DNA from: JAJYKC01 sp035545735
GTDB lineage: Bacteria; Acidobacteriota; Terriglobia; Bryobacterales; Bryobacteraceae
Assembly (NCBI GenBank): GCA_035545735.1
Contig: DASZXS010000042.1
Location: forward strand, 1-64,000
DNA length: 64,000 nt
Direction of reading: 5' to 3'
The number at the start of each line of letters is the position of its first letter. The first letter of the stretch is position 1. The notes beneath the pieces were generated by a model that was not told the origin of the DNA, ran no database searches, and saw only the letters and a program-made list of their open reading frames with translations. A program made the position numbers and the translations under genes. Positions 25,285 to 34,070 of the stretch are shown one piece after another.

Positions 25285-25307
25285 CGCTCCGCCGGCCGCT
25301 TTTTTTT
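25284..25307 (+). terminator. Possible terminator at the end of the polysaccharide operon
   Basis: A GC-rich stretch (GCGCTCCGCCGGCCGC) starts at the last base of the stop codon and runs straight into eight T residues (25300-25307). The stem is imperfect, so the call is weak. Confidence 0.3.
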
Positions 25308-25342
25308 ACAACTTCCCGTTCTCGGACACAGGACAAGACGAG

Positions 25343-26671
25343 CTAGGTTCCGCTGGCCGGCGTGAGTCGCGACTTCGATCCCAGCGCATCGGCGACGGCA
25401 CGGATTACATCGGCGTTGGTCCAGGCGCCGGATGGGTCCAGTCCTTTGGCCTCACGATAAAGGCGCATGAATTCCGCTTTGCCGGCGGCCTGCGATTTTC
25501 CCAGGTTGCCGGAGATTCCGAGAGACGGCCCCAGGGTTTCCAGCAGCCCGGTGTAAGGGCGTCCGCGGACTACTCCATCTCCGTTCAAATCCACGAACGG
25601 GTCGGCCAGCAGAGTCGCCAGGACGCTGACGTTGGAAATGGGGGGGATGTTCATGGAGTACGCGGAATTCGCCGCACTGATGAAGACGTTCGCTAAAATA
25701 GCGCTTGCAAAATTGGACGGATGAACGCCGTCGAGGCTGAAGTATCCGCCGTTGAAATGATTGGTGAGCGTAACGCCCGCAATCGTCACCGGTTGGGCGG
25801 CAAAACTGTCCAACAGCGCGTACGCGTCCACCACGGGGAATTGATAAGAGGCGGCTACACTCTCAATCACGGCGTTGTACTGTTGGATCTGTTGTTGCAG
25901 AGCGGTGATCCGGCTCGGCGAAAGAACATAGGCGGGGCTCTGCAGCACGCTCGCGTCGTATACCCCCAGCTTGAGAAGAATCATCGTCGCCAGGGTGGTG
26001 TACGAGCCGGCGGGGAGGTGATAATCGATCCCTGTGTACCGGGTCAGGTCGTCGTTGTCAAACAGGAAGGCAATCTTCGTCAGGTCCGGAATGTTGCCGA
26101 CCACCACATTCGCTCCAGTCGCCTTGAGACGCGACAGCAGTTCGGTATATTCGGTTGTAAATAATGGCAGCGGAGTCCCGGTGGCCGTGTCCAGGTGATC
26201 AAAGCTCAGGACTTCGCGGATGAGGTCGTCCGTGCCTCCCCAACAAATGACGAACGCGGGCCGGCGCTGCTCGACAATTTCAATTTGACTGAGACCGTAG
26301 AAAGGAGCGAGGACGAAGTCTGTCTCGGTTGTAGGCGTTGTAGCCGCCGTTGCATGCAGGATGTCATCCAGCTTCGCCCCGGAGACGGCGAGATTGTCCG
26401 GGACCGCCGCGGCATTGAGACGCGAGCGTCCGTTGGGAACGCCGATGAAGGCAATCGGGCTGGTGCGGAGAAGGGGCAGTTGGAACGGCACATTCATCTG
26501 GTGTGCGAACCGCGCCAGGTAGGAAGTGGGTTGTGTGTACCAGGAGGCGTTCCCCGATTGAACGCCCTCGCCCAAACTGTCACCCATGCCGATGAAGGGC
26601 GGACGCGTTTGCGCGGAAGCCGAAGCCAGTGAGGCAGCCAAAAGAATCCCGAAAATCCATGGTTGTTTCAC
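25343..26671 (-). CDS. Exported SGNH/GDSL-type hydrolase
   Basis: The 442-residue protein has a signal peptide (MKQPWIFGILLAASLASASA) and an SGNH esterase core: GMGDSLGEG (28-36) with the nucleophile Ser32, the glycine block NLAVSGAKLDD, WGGTDDLIRE where the asparagine block is usually found (Thr instead of Asn), and DGVHPSNF with the catalytic Asp/His near 310. A short C-terminal part includes DLNGDGVVRGRPYTG, a calcium-loop sequence like half of a dockerin/EF-hand, followed by a helical tail. Such enzymes remove acyl groups from polysaccharides or lipids. It stands alone, convergent with the polysaccharide operon and transcribed from the same direction as the large exported protein upstream. 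The substrate is unknown. Confidence 0.75.
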   Translation of the reverse strand: MKQPWIFGILLAASLASASAQTRPPFIGMGDSLGEGVQSGNASWYTQPTSYLARFAHQMNVPFQLPLLRTSPIAFIGVPNGRSRLNAAAVPDNLAVSGAKLDDILHATAATTPTTETDFVLAPFYGLSQIEIVEQRRPAFVICWGGTDDLIREVLSFDHLDTATGTPLPLFTTEYTELLSRLKATGANVVVGNIPDLTKIAFLFDNDDLTRYTGIDYHLPAGSYTTLATMILLKLGVYDASVLQSPAYVLSPSRITALQQQIQQYNAVIESVAASYQFPVVDAYALLDSFAAQPVTIAGVTLTNHFNGGYFSLDGVHPSNFASAILANVFISAANSAYSMNIPPISNVSVLATLLADPFVDLNGDGVVRGRPYTGLLETLGPSLGISGNLGKSQAAGKAEFMRLYREAKGLDPSGAWTNADVIRAVADALGSKSRLTPASGT

Positions 26672-26802
26672 GGCAGTATGCTATCAAAATTCGAGCCGCG
26701 CCGCATAGACGTCCGGGGGTGATTTTTGGGGGGTGTGGTCGGGAGATTTTGCCGGAGGAGGCACGCAGAAGCGGGGAGCTTTGCGTGCCTCCTCCCCACT
26801 CC

Positions 26803-29800
26803 TCAGCGGCCCGCGGCTATGGACCGTAGCGCGCCGAAATTTGCGTTGGTTACCGGCGTGATGAAGTTCCCATAATTACCCTGCTCGCACCCGGCGATCA
26901 CGACGCAGCCGGTTGGGTAGCCCCAGGAGTCGGCTCCGGTGGCTTTCGTTGCGGAGACTCCATCGTAGGGGTTGTCTCGCAGATCCAGCAGCCCCCAGTT
27001 GGTTTGCTCGCCCCGCATGTCGTACATGTCCCACCATTGCAGCCCCACGGCATGATGAGTTCCAGTCATCGAATCCGCGGCGGCTATCATGTCCGTCACC
27101 CGCTGCTGGTAGGCCGCTCCGCGAGCGGCTTGGGTAGTAAATTCATCGGTGGACTTGGCGTAAGGGGACATGAAAGAGTCGGCATTTGCCGGGAATCCTT
27201 CCCAGGAAATCCACGGTTTATCGCCGCCATACGTGGTGACGAAATCGACTCTCTGCTGCGTGTCCGCGCAGTTGGAACACATGGGCGGAAGCGTAGCGAC
27301 AGCGAGCAGATCCACGTATTGGGAGGCCGCCTGCAAAACTTCACGGCGGGGGGGCGTTCCCCACGTTCCCAAACTGGTTGGGCCGGAATACAGGACCCCC
27401 GGCATCATCGAGTTCACAACTCCCTTCACCGTGGAGAAATAGTTCTGGGCATGCAGCAGCAGAAACGCGCTCAAATCGCTCTGCATCTTGGCGGTGGCGC
27501 CCGTCAGCTTGTAGGCATCGGTGGGCACCCAGCAGGGAGAGCTTCCTCTTGCCGGACAGGTGCCGTCTTCATCCAGGAGTCCGCTGCCTTTTCCCCAGCC
27601 TCCGGCGGAGCCGAATGTTGTGTACTTGGAACCCCAGGCCGCGTTCAACTGGGCGATGCTGCCTCCATATCGGCTCGAGAGCCAGGTGCTCAGTTTTTGC
27701 TTGGAGTAAACCACGGTGTCCTGATAAGTGATTCCGCCGTTCGAGGTTTGTGTGGGGGCGGTCACAAGAATAACCCAACCCAGATGCACCTGATCGTATC
27801 CCGGCGATGACACTCCATAGGCCACGGTGGGGAAGTCCGGCCCCGCGCCGAACCCCTGGAGATAATCGGTATCATCCACCGAAAACGCGATCATGTAGTC
27901 TTTATAGGTGCCTTGGGTTAGCTTCGGTAGCCAATAATCATTGGCGAGGAAGTTCTTGGCATATAGGGCGAAGTTGGGATCCCAGTAGTCTGCGGCCTGC
28001 GAACGGTAGCCCGAAAAAACAGAAGTCTTAACTCCCGCCATGAGATCCTTGACAGGCTGCGATGCGTAGCCGCCGGAGTTCGACATCGAGTATGCGGTTA
28101 CCGGTGAGAAGCCCAAGAAGGGCATCTTTTCCGGGATAGCCGAATCGGAGGTCTTCCAATCCGCGTTGATGGCCGGCGGCAAAGTCCAAACGACGGCATA
28201 CTGGGAAAGGCTGTTGAACCCCCAGGATTTCAACCGCCGGACGGTCTGCAAAGCCCAATTCAGAACCGGAACGGTTGTCGAGCCGGTCGCATACTTGGCC
28301 GTTACGACGCTCGAGACAGAAAAGCCCTGCTGCGTATTTCCCGAGTCGGTGGCGTCGACGTTGTACACGCTGTTCATCCAGAAGGCATTTCCCGCCGGCG
28401 TGCACAAGTGCCAGCGCGTACCGATTTTCTGCGTGTAGAAATGGGCTTTCGGTCCTGCCGGGCAGGGAAGGCTGGTGAAGCCGCCGTAGGCGTCCACGGG
28501 CACCTCAAAAACGGTGAGAGTAAAACTCTTCGATCCCGAATGCCCCGCCGGGTCTTTGACCGACAAGGTAACCGGGAATTGTCCCGATTGGGTGGGAGTG
28601 CCGGAGATCTGACCGGAGCTTCCAGTGAGAGTCAAGCCGGTGGGAAGTGCGCCCGATATAGACCATGTGTAGGGCGCGGAACCGCCGCTGGCTTTGAGAA
28701 CTCCCGTATAAGGCTGCCCGATTCGCGCCGTCGCCAGCGAGTTAGTCAGCACGGTCAGCCCTCCGGTGGGCGCGGCCGCTACCGTCAGACTCAAAGTTTT
28801 CGAGGCGCTCCCTCCGTTGGCGTCCGTCGCGGTGACGGCGAAAGCGAATGTGCCGGAAGTGCTGGGCGTGCCGGAGAGGACTCCCGAACTGGTGAATGTC
28901 ACCCCCGCGGGCAGATTCCCCGAAGTCCTTGTCCATGTGTAGGGGGCGCGCCCACCGCTGGCGAGGATCGTCGCGTTATACGCCGACGACACCGTCGCCG
29001 CGGGTATCGCTGTCGTTGCAATGGCGACCGCCGGGTAGAGCGTCACGCTGGACGTACCCTTGGCACTGGCGCTCGCCTTCGACGTAGCGATCACGGAGAC
29101 GGTTTGCTGGCTCGCGACAGCGGCCGGCGCGGTATAAAGTCCCGTGCTCGAGATACTGCCGACAGCCGGATTCAACGACCAGGTGACAGAGGTGTTGCTG
29201 GAGCCTGACACCGCCGCGGTGAACTGTTGCGCCTGTCCGGCGTCCAGGGCCTTGGACGAAGGGCTCACGGCGACGGTAACGGGAGCCGTGCCGCCGCCGG
29301 TGCTACCGCCCCCCGTGCTACCGCCACCGGAGCCGCCGCTGCCAGAGCCTGTCGAGCCGGTAGTCCCGGTGCCTCCCGTGGAGGGTACGAGCGTGACAGA
29401 AGCGGCGTTGACGACGGTTGGAATGGCTACGCTGGTTGCGGTAATGGTAATCGTGGTCTGTGTCGATATCGAAGAAGGGGCCGTGTAGAGGCCGCTGGCG
29501 GATAGGGTTCCAATTGACGGGCTAAGACCCCAAGTCACTGCATTATTGGAAGTCCCAACGATGGACGCGCTGAGCTGTAGCGTTTTGCCAGCCGACAGGG
29601 TGGCGGCGGCCGGGGTGAGAACCGCGTCCGGCGGCGGAGGGCCGGGAACCACCGCAATCTGAGCCGTGTCCGTTTGGCTGGAATCGGAAGCCAATTGCGC
29701 GATGACAGACACCGGACCCGAGGGGGGAGTGGCCGGCGCAGTGTACAAACCGGTGCTGCTCACCGTGCCGTTGACCGCGCCGCCATCGACGTGCCACACT

Positions 29801-30339
29801 ACCGCCGTATTTTGCGTTCCTGACACTGCGGAGAAAAGCTGTACCGTGCGCCGGCTATTGCCCAGAATGGACTGCTTGGGATACACGTTGAGAGTGGCGC
29901 CTTTCTTCACCCAGACTTGAACGGATGCGCTGATCGAAGGATTCAGAGTGCTGGTGGCGGTAATAGTCAAGCTATAGGGGGACGGAGGGGTCGCCGGCGC
30001 GGAATACAACCCGGACGCGGAGATGGTTCCTAGCGATGAGTTTCCACCCCGAACGCCGTTCACCGACCACACGATTTCAGAACTGGAGGCTATTTTTCCG
30101 GAGGTCCCAATGCTGGCCAGGAATTGCTGGGACGTGGATACTCCTACGTTTGCCCATTGCGGGAACATCAGGATAGAGGCCGAACCGGCGGTCGCCGCGA
30201 AGGCAGTACCCATCCCCACTGCGGAAAACACAGCCAGCAAGGCGAGCTGTTGCCAGAAAGTTGATGGGAACTGCTTCCTCCGCTCACGTGCTGCCGCGGC
30301 TACGCCGCCCTTGACTTCCAAATCTGATTCGTGGTGCAT
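26803..30339 (-). CDS. Large exported protein: Ig-like repeats plus C-terminal glycoside-hydrolase-like domain
   Basis: The 1178-residue protein starts with a long polar stretch and a hydrophobic helix (QLALLAVFSAVGMGTAFA, about 31-48) that fits a signal peptide. Four bacterial Ig-like repeats follow (about 50-440), each holding SxGLYxAP. A Gly/Ser/Thr linker at about 318-350 interrupts the third and fourth repeats. Two putative-Ig (He_PIG) repeats with GxxPYTW and SGxxSGTPxxSGxFxxxVT patterns cover about 445-620. The remaining 550 residues look like a TIM-barrel glycoside hydrolase: WGFNSLSQYA, YKDYMIAFSVDDTDYLQGF, and LSSRYGGSIAQLNAAWGSKY, a form seen in beta-galactosidase/agarase-type enzymes. 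The substrate is unknown. A candidate sigma-54 element lies 48 bases upstream of the ATG. The distance to the exopolysaccharide operon suggests a role in polymer turnover, which is inference. Confidence 0.7.
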   Translation of the reverse strand: MHHESDLEVKGGVAAAARERRKQFPSTFWQQLALLAVFSAVGMGTAFAATAGSASILMFPQWANVGVSTSQQFLASIGTSGKIASSSEIVWSVNGVRGGNSSLGTISASGLYSAPATPPSPYSLTITATSTLNPSISASVQVWVKKGATLNVYPKQSILGNSRRTVQLFSAVSGTQNTAVVWHVDGGAVNGTVSSTGLYTAPATPPSGPVSVIAQLASDSSQTDTAQIAVVPGPPPPDAVLTPAAATLSAGKTLQLSASIVGTSNNAVTWGLSPSIGTLSASGLYTAPSSISTQTTITITATSVAIPTVVNAASVTLVPSTGGTGTTGSTGSGSGGSGGGSTGGGSTGGGTAPVTVAVSPSSKALDAGQAQQFTAAVSGSSNTSVTWSLNPAVGSISSTGLYTAPAAVASQQTVSVIATSKASASAKGTSSVTLYPAVAIATTAIPAATVSSAYNATILASGGRAPYTWTRTSGNLPAGVTFTSSGVLSGTPSTSGTFAFAVTATDANGGSASKTLSLTVAAAPTGGLTVLTNSLATARIGQPYTGVLKASGGSAPYTWSISGALPTGLTLTGSSGQISGTPTQSGQFPVTLSVKDPAGHSGSKSFTLTVFEVPVDAYGGFTSLPCPAGPKAHFYTQKIGTRWHLCTPAGNAFWMNSVYNVDATDSGNTQQGFSVSSVVTAKYATGSTTVPVLNWALQTVRRLKSWGFNSLSQYAVVWTLPPAINADWKTSDSAIPEKMPFLGFSPVTAYSMSNSGGYASQPVKDLMAGVKTSVFSGYRSQAADYWDPNFALYAKNFLANDYWLPKLTQGTYKDYMIAFSVDDTDYLQGFGAGPDFPTVAYGVSSPGYDQVHLGWVILVTAPTQTSNGGITYQDTVVYSKQKLSTWLSSRYGGSIAQLNAAWGSKYTTFGSAGGWGKGSGLLDEDGTCPARGSSPCWVPTDAYKLTGATAKMQSDLSAFLLLHAQNYFSTVKGVVNSMMPGVLYSGPTSLGTWGTPPRREVLQAASQYVDLLAVATLPPMCSNCADTQQRVDFVTTYGGDKPWISWEGFPANADSFMSPYAKSTDEFTTQAARGAAYQQRVTDMIAAADSMTGTHHAVGLQWWDMYDMRGEQTNWGLLDLRDNPYDGVSATKATGADSWGYPTGCVVIAGCEQGNYGNFITPVTNANFGALRSIAAGR

Positions 30340-30668
30340 CCTAATCTCCGCTTATCGTCCGACCCCTTGTAAAACTTTGGTCCTATGCCAATCCGTTACC
30401 AATTTCTCATCAGTACCAGAACTAGAAGTATACGCGAACACTCCGGGCGGCCGCGTGGATCAGCATCGCTGGGACGCTGAGCTCCAGCACAAATGACCAC
30501 TCGCAAATAGCTATAAGCTATTTATAATGTTGCGGTTGGGCGTTAACCTTGGCTGCCCGGAGTCGGCTCCGGCAATCACCGGCGAACTGGAAAACGGTCT
30601 CGGCGGCGAGGTGTCCGGGCATGCCCAGCGTCCATAAAAGGAAAAAGTACTATGAGGAACGTTTGCCT
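30340..30668. other. 329-base interval with the promoter region of the large exported gene
   Basis: No coding region is supported. It contains the -24/-12 candidate at 30387-30400 and an AT-rich stretch with CTATAAGCTATTTATAATG near 30510. No terminator is clear. Confidence 0.4.
30387..30400 (-). promoter_or_regulatory. Weak sigma-54-type -24/-12 element before the large exported gene
   Basis: On the minus strand the sequence is TGGTAACGGATTGGCA, with GG-N10-GC spacing, T before GG and A after GC as in the consensus. The distance from the GC to the start codon (48 bases) nearly equals that of the element before the small exported gene (47). The -12 box is TGGC rather than TTGC, and it lacks the AAATGC box of the others. 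Confidence 0.3.
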
Positions 30669-31574
30669 CTAGAACTTTTTGGGTATTTTTTTCAGGAGCT
30701 GCCGCCGGTGTTTTCGGAGAGGCTGGCGCTGAGCGTCAGAACTCGCAGCCGGGTAGCTTCCCAGCACTCGAATAAAGTCGGCTAGCTCCTCCAGGTGACG
30801 GAGGGCATTGGATACGTGTACATCCTCCTGCCTCCCGTCGAAATCCAGGTAGAAGAGGTATTCCCAGGGCTTGCCCCGGAGGGGCCGCGACTCGATCTTC
30901 GTAAGGTTCACGTCCCGCAGCGCGAATGCGCTCAGGCCGCGAAACAGCGCGCCGGGGGAATTCCTGGTCGTAAAAACCACCGACGTCTTCCAGTTCTTCT
31001 TTTCGAGGGCTCGCGGTTGGCGGGCCGAGGCGCGCTGCAGATGGAAAAAGCGAGTGAAGTTCTGCCGGTCGTCTTCGATTCCCGCCTTCAGAATATTCGC
31101 GCCATACGTGGCGGCAGCGATTCCCGAGGCGATGGCCGCCGCATCTTCCAATCCTTCCGAGACGATCATTTTCACGCTGCCGGCGGTGTCATAGAAGGGT
31201 GTGGGCTCAATTTTAGGGTTGTGCTCGAAGAATTTGCGGCATTGGTTCAAGGCGACCGGGTGCGAGTATACCCTCTTGATAGTTTTCATCCGCACGCCGG
31301 GGCGCGCGATGAGGTTATGCACGATGCGCACGTTGGTTTCACCGGCGATCCGGACATCGAATCGCAACAGATGGTCGTAGTTTTCGTGCACCGACCCTGC
31401 GAGGCTGTTTTCCATGGGAATCACCGCCGCGGCCGCTTTTCCGGAGACGAGAGCGCGAAAGGCGGTCTCGAAAGTCGGGCAGGGAAGCACCCGGGCAGAA
31501 TCTCCGAACAGTTGATACACTGCCGCTTGGCTGAATGCCCCCAGCTCGCCTTGAAACGCGATAGGCCCTTTCAT
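30669..31574 (-). CDS. pheA: Prephenate dehydratase
   Basis: The 301-residue enzyme converts prephenate to phenylpyruvate in phenylalanine synthesis. It starts MKGPIAFQGELGAFSQAA, the usual first motif, and shows the substrate-binding AVIPMENSLAGSVHENYDHL, the ESGLED-like SEGLEDAAAIAS, and DRQNFTRFF, which contains the catalytic Thr-Arg-Phe. A C-terminal ACT domain (TSVVFTTRNSPGALFRGLSAF and ESRPLRGKPWEYLFYLDF) senses phenylalanine. No chorismate mutase domain is present. I chose the ATG at 31574, which overlaps the ubiX stop (ATGA); a longer frame upstream overlaps ubiX and has no family pattern. The C-terminus ends in a Lys/Arg-rich tail. Confidence 0.95.
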   Translation of the reverse strand: MKGPIAFQGELGAFSQAAVYQLFGDSARVLPCPTFETAFRALVSGKAAAAVIPMENSLAGSVHENYDHLLRFDVRIAGETNVRIVHNLIARPGVRMKTIKRVYSHPVALNQCRKFFEHNPKIEPTPFYDTAGSVKMIVSEGLEDAAAIASGIAAATYGANILKAGIEDDRQNFTRFFHLQRASARQPRALEKKNWKTSVVFTTRNSPGALFRGLSAFALRDVNLTKIESRPLRGKPWEYLFYLDFDGRQEDVHVSNALRHLEELADFIRVLGSYPAASSDAQRQPLRKHRRQLLKKIPKKF

Positions 31575-32185
31575 GATTCCTTTCGTTTGCCGTCCCACCG
31601 CCTGGCATCCTTGCAGGGAAGCCCCAGTAAATCCAGAACCCGGGCCACACTTTGATCCACAATGTCCTCGACGGACAACGGGTTGTGATAGAACGCCGGA
31701 ATGGGCGGCGCGATGATTGCCCCCATCTCGGCCAGCGAAACCATGGAACGAAGGTGCCCGAGGTGAAACGGAGTTTCGCGAATCATCAGTATAAGACGAC
31801 GGCGCTCTTTCAGACAGACGTCGGCGGCACGGGTGAGCAGATTGCCGGTTATCCCGGCTGCAATGGCGGACATCGAATGGATGGAGCACGGGGCGATCAC
31901 CATTCCATCGGTGAGAAAACTGCCGCTGGCAATACGGGCGCCGACATCTTCGATGGCGTAGGTATGGTTAGCCAAGGCCTTGAAATCGGAGGCTTTTCTT
32001 CCGGTTTCGAGCAAGGCCGTCCGCTCGGCGGACTTGGATAGGATCAAATGGACCTCTGCTTCCGGGTGCTCCTGCAAGCGCTCCAGCAGGCGATATCCGT
32101 AGATGGACCCGCTGGCCCCGGAAATTCCTAGGATGATTTGCAAAACCTGGGGTACTCCTGAAAGCTTGTTCGGTTTTCCGAACAA
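31571..32185 (-). CDS. ubiX: UbiX/PadI-type flavin prenyltransferase
   Basis: The 204-residue flavoprotein links a dimethylallyl group to FMN to make the prenylated FMN cofactor used by UbiD-type decarboxylases. Family patterns are IILGISGASGSIYGYRLLE at the phosphate-binding start, the APCSIHSMSAIAAGITGNLLTRAADVCLKERRRLILMIRETP block, and AEMGAIIAPPIPAFYHNP. The first 14 residues before VLQIILG may be extra; an internal TTG start is possible. It forms a two-gene operon with pheA, overlapping by four bases. No UbiD partner is visible in the window. Confidence 0.93.
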   Translation of the reverse strand: MFGKPNKLSGVPQVLQIILGISGASGSIYGYRLLERLQEHPEAEVHLILSKSAERTALLETGRKASDFKALANHTYAIEDVGARIASGSFLTDGMVIAPCSIHSMSAIAAGITGNLLTRAADVCLKERRRLILMIRETPFHLGHLRSMVSLAEMGAIIAPPIPAFYHNPLSVEDIVDQSVARVLDLLGLPCKDARRWDGKRKES

Positions 32186-32307
32186 AACCTCGCTAAACGG
32201 GTTGCTCTGTGACTCCCGTGACCGTTATCATTGGATGTCATTCATTTGCCATGATCGATTCCAAGGCTTTTCGAACCCGCCAAGAAGCCCTGGGTAAGCA
32301 TAATACC

Positions 32308-33090
32308 ATGGAGGACGCTGGCCAGAAGCTGCGCCGGGCGCGGGAACGCCTGAATTTGCGCGTTCGAGACGTAGAACAAGCCAGCCTCAAAATCGCCGAA
32401 AAATACCGGAACGACGAATTCGCGGTGCTGATCAACCGCATCTCGGAGATCGAGAATCGCGGCCTCGTTCCAACGCTTTACAAGCTGTATTCGCTCTGCG
32501 CCATCTATCGGCTCGACTACCGGGATGTCCTCGACTGGTATGGGGTGAACCTGGCGTCTCTTCCCGCGGACGCCACCTCCGCCGAGGTGACGCGCTCCCA
32601 CATGCTCGGGTTCCGGCACGAAGGCGAGGGAGAAGTGCTCCTACCCCTGGCGGTAGACCCCGGGATCGATATCCGCCGGACAACGTATCTAAGCCGCATG
32701 ATCCAGCGCTGGGGCAAGATCCCTCTCATGGTGCTGGACGCCCTGGATCTGAAAAACCACCGCTACGCGTTCATTGGTACTGAAGACTGGTTTATGTTCC
32801 CCCTGTTGCAGCCGGGGGCACTGGTACTAATCGATGAGGGAAGGCGGCGCATCGTGGCATCGGGCTGGACGAGTGAGTTCGACCGCCCGATTTATTTTGT
32901 AGAACACCGTTCTGGATACGCCTGCGGCTGGGCCGTTCTGGAGGGGACCAGAATGATTCTCCAGCCGCACCCTTCCTCGTCCTGCGTCCCCCAGATTTTT
33001 AACTATCCGGAAGATGTCGACGTCATCGGACAGATTGTGGGTGTCGCTATGCGTCTCGATCAGGGCCGCAAACGCCGTACTCGTTCTTGA
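32308..33090 (+). CDS. XRE-family helix-turn-helix regulator with a C-terminal sensor-like domain
   Basis: This product of about 260 residues begins with a Cro/CI-type helix-turn-helix (GQKLRRARERLNLRVRDVEQAS, with a long second helix, and YALCAIYRLDYRDVLDWY-type ending near 75). A basic-acidic linker and a mostly beta C-terminal part follow (FPLLQPGALVLIDEGRRRI), which faintly resembles the S24/LexA peptidase fold but shows no Ser-Lys pair I can place. I set the start at the ATG before EDAGQKL, using domain position; the frame is open to 32209. Its 3' end overlaps the convergent gene at 33047 by 44 bases. The regulated genes are unknown. Confidence 0.7.
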   Translation: MEDAGQKLRRARERLNLRVRDVEQASLKIAEKYRNDEFAVLINRISEIENRGLVPTLYKLYSLCAIYRLDYRDVLDWYGVNLASLPADATSAEVTRSHMLGFRHEGEGEVLLPLAVDPGIDIRRTTYLSRMIQRWGKIPLMVLDALDLKNHRYAFIGTEDWFMFPLLQPGALVLIDEGRRRIVASGWTSEFDRPIYFVEHRSGYACGWAVLEGTRMILQPHPSSSCVPQIFNYPEDVDVIGQIVGVAMRLDQGRKRRTRS

Positions 33091-33505
33091 GAAGTTCGAG
33101 AAGCGTTTCGAGGTCCGCAAGATAAAGCTTGCGCTCGGCGCCGCGCACGGAGGTCGGGATCAGGTTTCTGTAGGGCGCCAAGCGCAGCCAGTTCTCAATC
33201 ACCAACGCCTTATTCCCAAAAAATTGAGATAGATACAAGTCCAGATCGGCCTTCTGTTGCTCGAGGTTGAAACGGATCCACTCACTGAACGCCGTATTGT
33301 GGCTGGTGCGCAGTGACTTATTGGCCTCCTCTTCGCTGAACACGAGAGCCAGACCATGGTGCTCATATTTCCCCGTGTTGGGATCTCTCAGCGAAGCAAG
33401 ATAAACCAGGCGTCCGAAGACTGAGGGAATCTGCGAAAGCGTATGACGCCAGACATCGAAGGCCGCGTCATGATGGACGCCGATCTTGCTGTTTCCGACC
33501 TTCAT
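33047..33505 (-). CDS. Protein of unknown function (152 aa)
   Basis: I do not recognise the family. The protein is soluble, without a signal peptide or membrane segment. It has a mixed alpha/beta first half (VWRHTLSQIPSVFGRLVYLASLRDPNTGKYEH) and helical second half with leucine-rich segments. It ends convergently with the XRE regulator (44-base overlap) and starts 198 bases from the peptide array, divergently oriented. A good-quality ribosome site is visible (AGGGGAGGATG on the minus strand). Confidence 0.7.
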   Translation of the reverse strand: MKVGNSKIGVHHDAAFDVWRHTLSQIPSVFGRLVYLASLRDPNTGKYEHHGLALVFSEEEANKSLRTSHNTAFSEWIRFNLEQQKADLDLYLSQFFGNKALVIENWLRLAPYRNLIPTSVRGAERKLYLADLETLLELLKNEYGVCGPDRDA

Positions 33506-33702
33506 CCTCCCCTCATCATATCGGATCGAATCGCAAAGTTGGAATGAAAAAATGCGGTTTTGTTCTGAATTCCGAAAGCCTCTCTGGATTTAGTAACAGG
33601 AGTACCACGTCCCGGTAAGATCGAGACAGTTAAGCACTTGAGGCCACGACGGTTCTCGATGCCACGCTCAGAGTATCACAAATTCTAGGAGATCTAAGAC
33701 TT

Positions 33703-33855
33703 ATGATTAAAAACATTGTAAAGCTGACCTTGATGTTCGCTGGCCTCTCGAGCCTTGCTTTGGCCGACATGCCCCTGCCGAAGTGTTTCCCCTGCGGTAA
33801 GAAGGCTGTCTCGTCGCACACGGTTTCCCACACGCCGGCCGCCCCGGTTCGATAG
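33703..33855 (+). CDS. Secreted peptide, tandem copy 1
   Basis: This 50-codon gene encodes a precursor with a Sec signal (MIKNIVK, then LTLMFAGLSSLALA) and a likely cut after ALA, leaving a 29-residue peptide starting DMPLPKCFPCGKK and ending in HTPAAPVR. The mature part has a single CxxC pair, two histidines and basic residues. An AGGAG site lies 11 bases before the ATG. Copies 2 and 3 encode the identical peptide; copy 1 differs from copy 2 at 17 codons, all silent. Identity of protein under silent change is strong evidence of translation and selection. I do not recognise the family. A signalling, antimicrobial or metal/redox-binding role is possible. Confidence 0.85.
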   Translation: MIKNIVKLTLMFAGLSSLALADMPLPKCFPCGKKAVSSHTVSHTPAAPVR

Positions 33856-33886
33856 CAGGCAGGACTCTCAAGGATACATATAGATC

Positions 33887-34039
33887 ATGATCAAAAATAT
33901 TGTAAAGCTGACCCTGATGTTCGCTGGCCTCTCGAGCCTTGCGCTGGCCGATATGCCCTTGCCGAAGTGCTTCCCTTGCGGTAAGAAAGCCGTTTCGTCG
34001 CACACGGTTTCGCACACGCCGGCCGCGCCCGTCCGCTAG
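33887..34039 (+). CDS. Secreted peptide, tandem copy 2
   Basis: The product is identical to copy 1 (50 residues, same signal peptide and CFPC pair), with 17 silent differences. An AAGGA site lies 12 bases before the ATG. It begins 184 bases after copy 1. The 31-base spacer from the copy 1 stop holds only the ribosome site. Confidence 0.85.
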   Translation: MIKNIVKLTLMFAGLSSLALADMPLPKCFPCGKKAVSSHTVSHTPAAPVR

Positions 34040-34070
34040 GACCTAGGATTCCCAAGGAGATACGAAGCCA

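Noticed and set aside
31575..31889. N-terminal extension of prephenate dehydratase
   Set aside because: It overlaps ubiX in another frame; MKGPIAFQGELGAF at 31574 is the normal start of the family.
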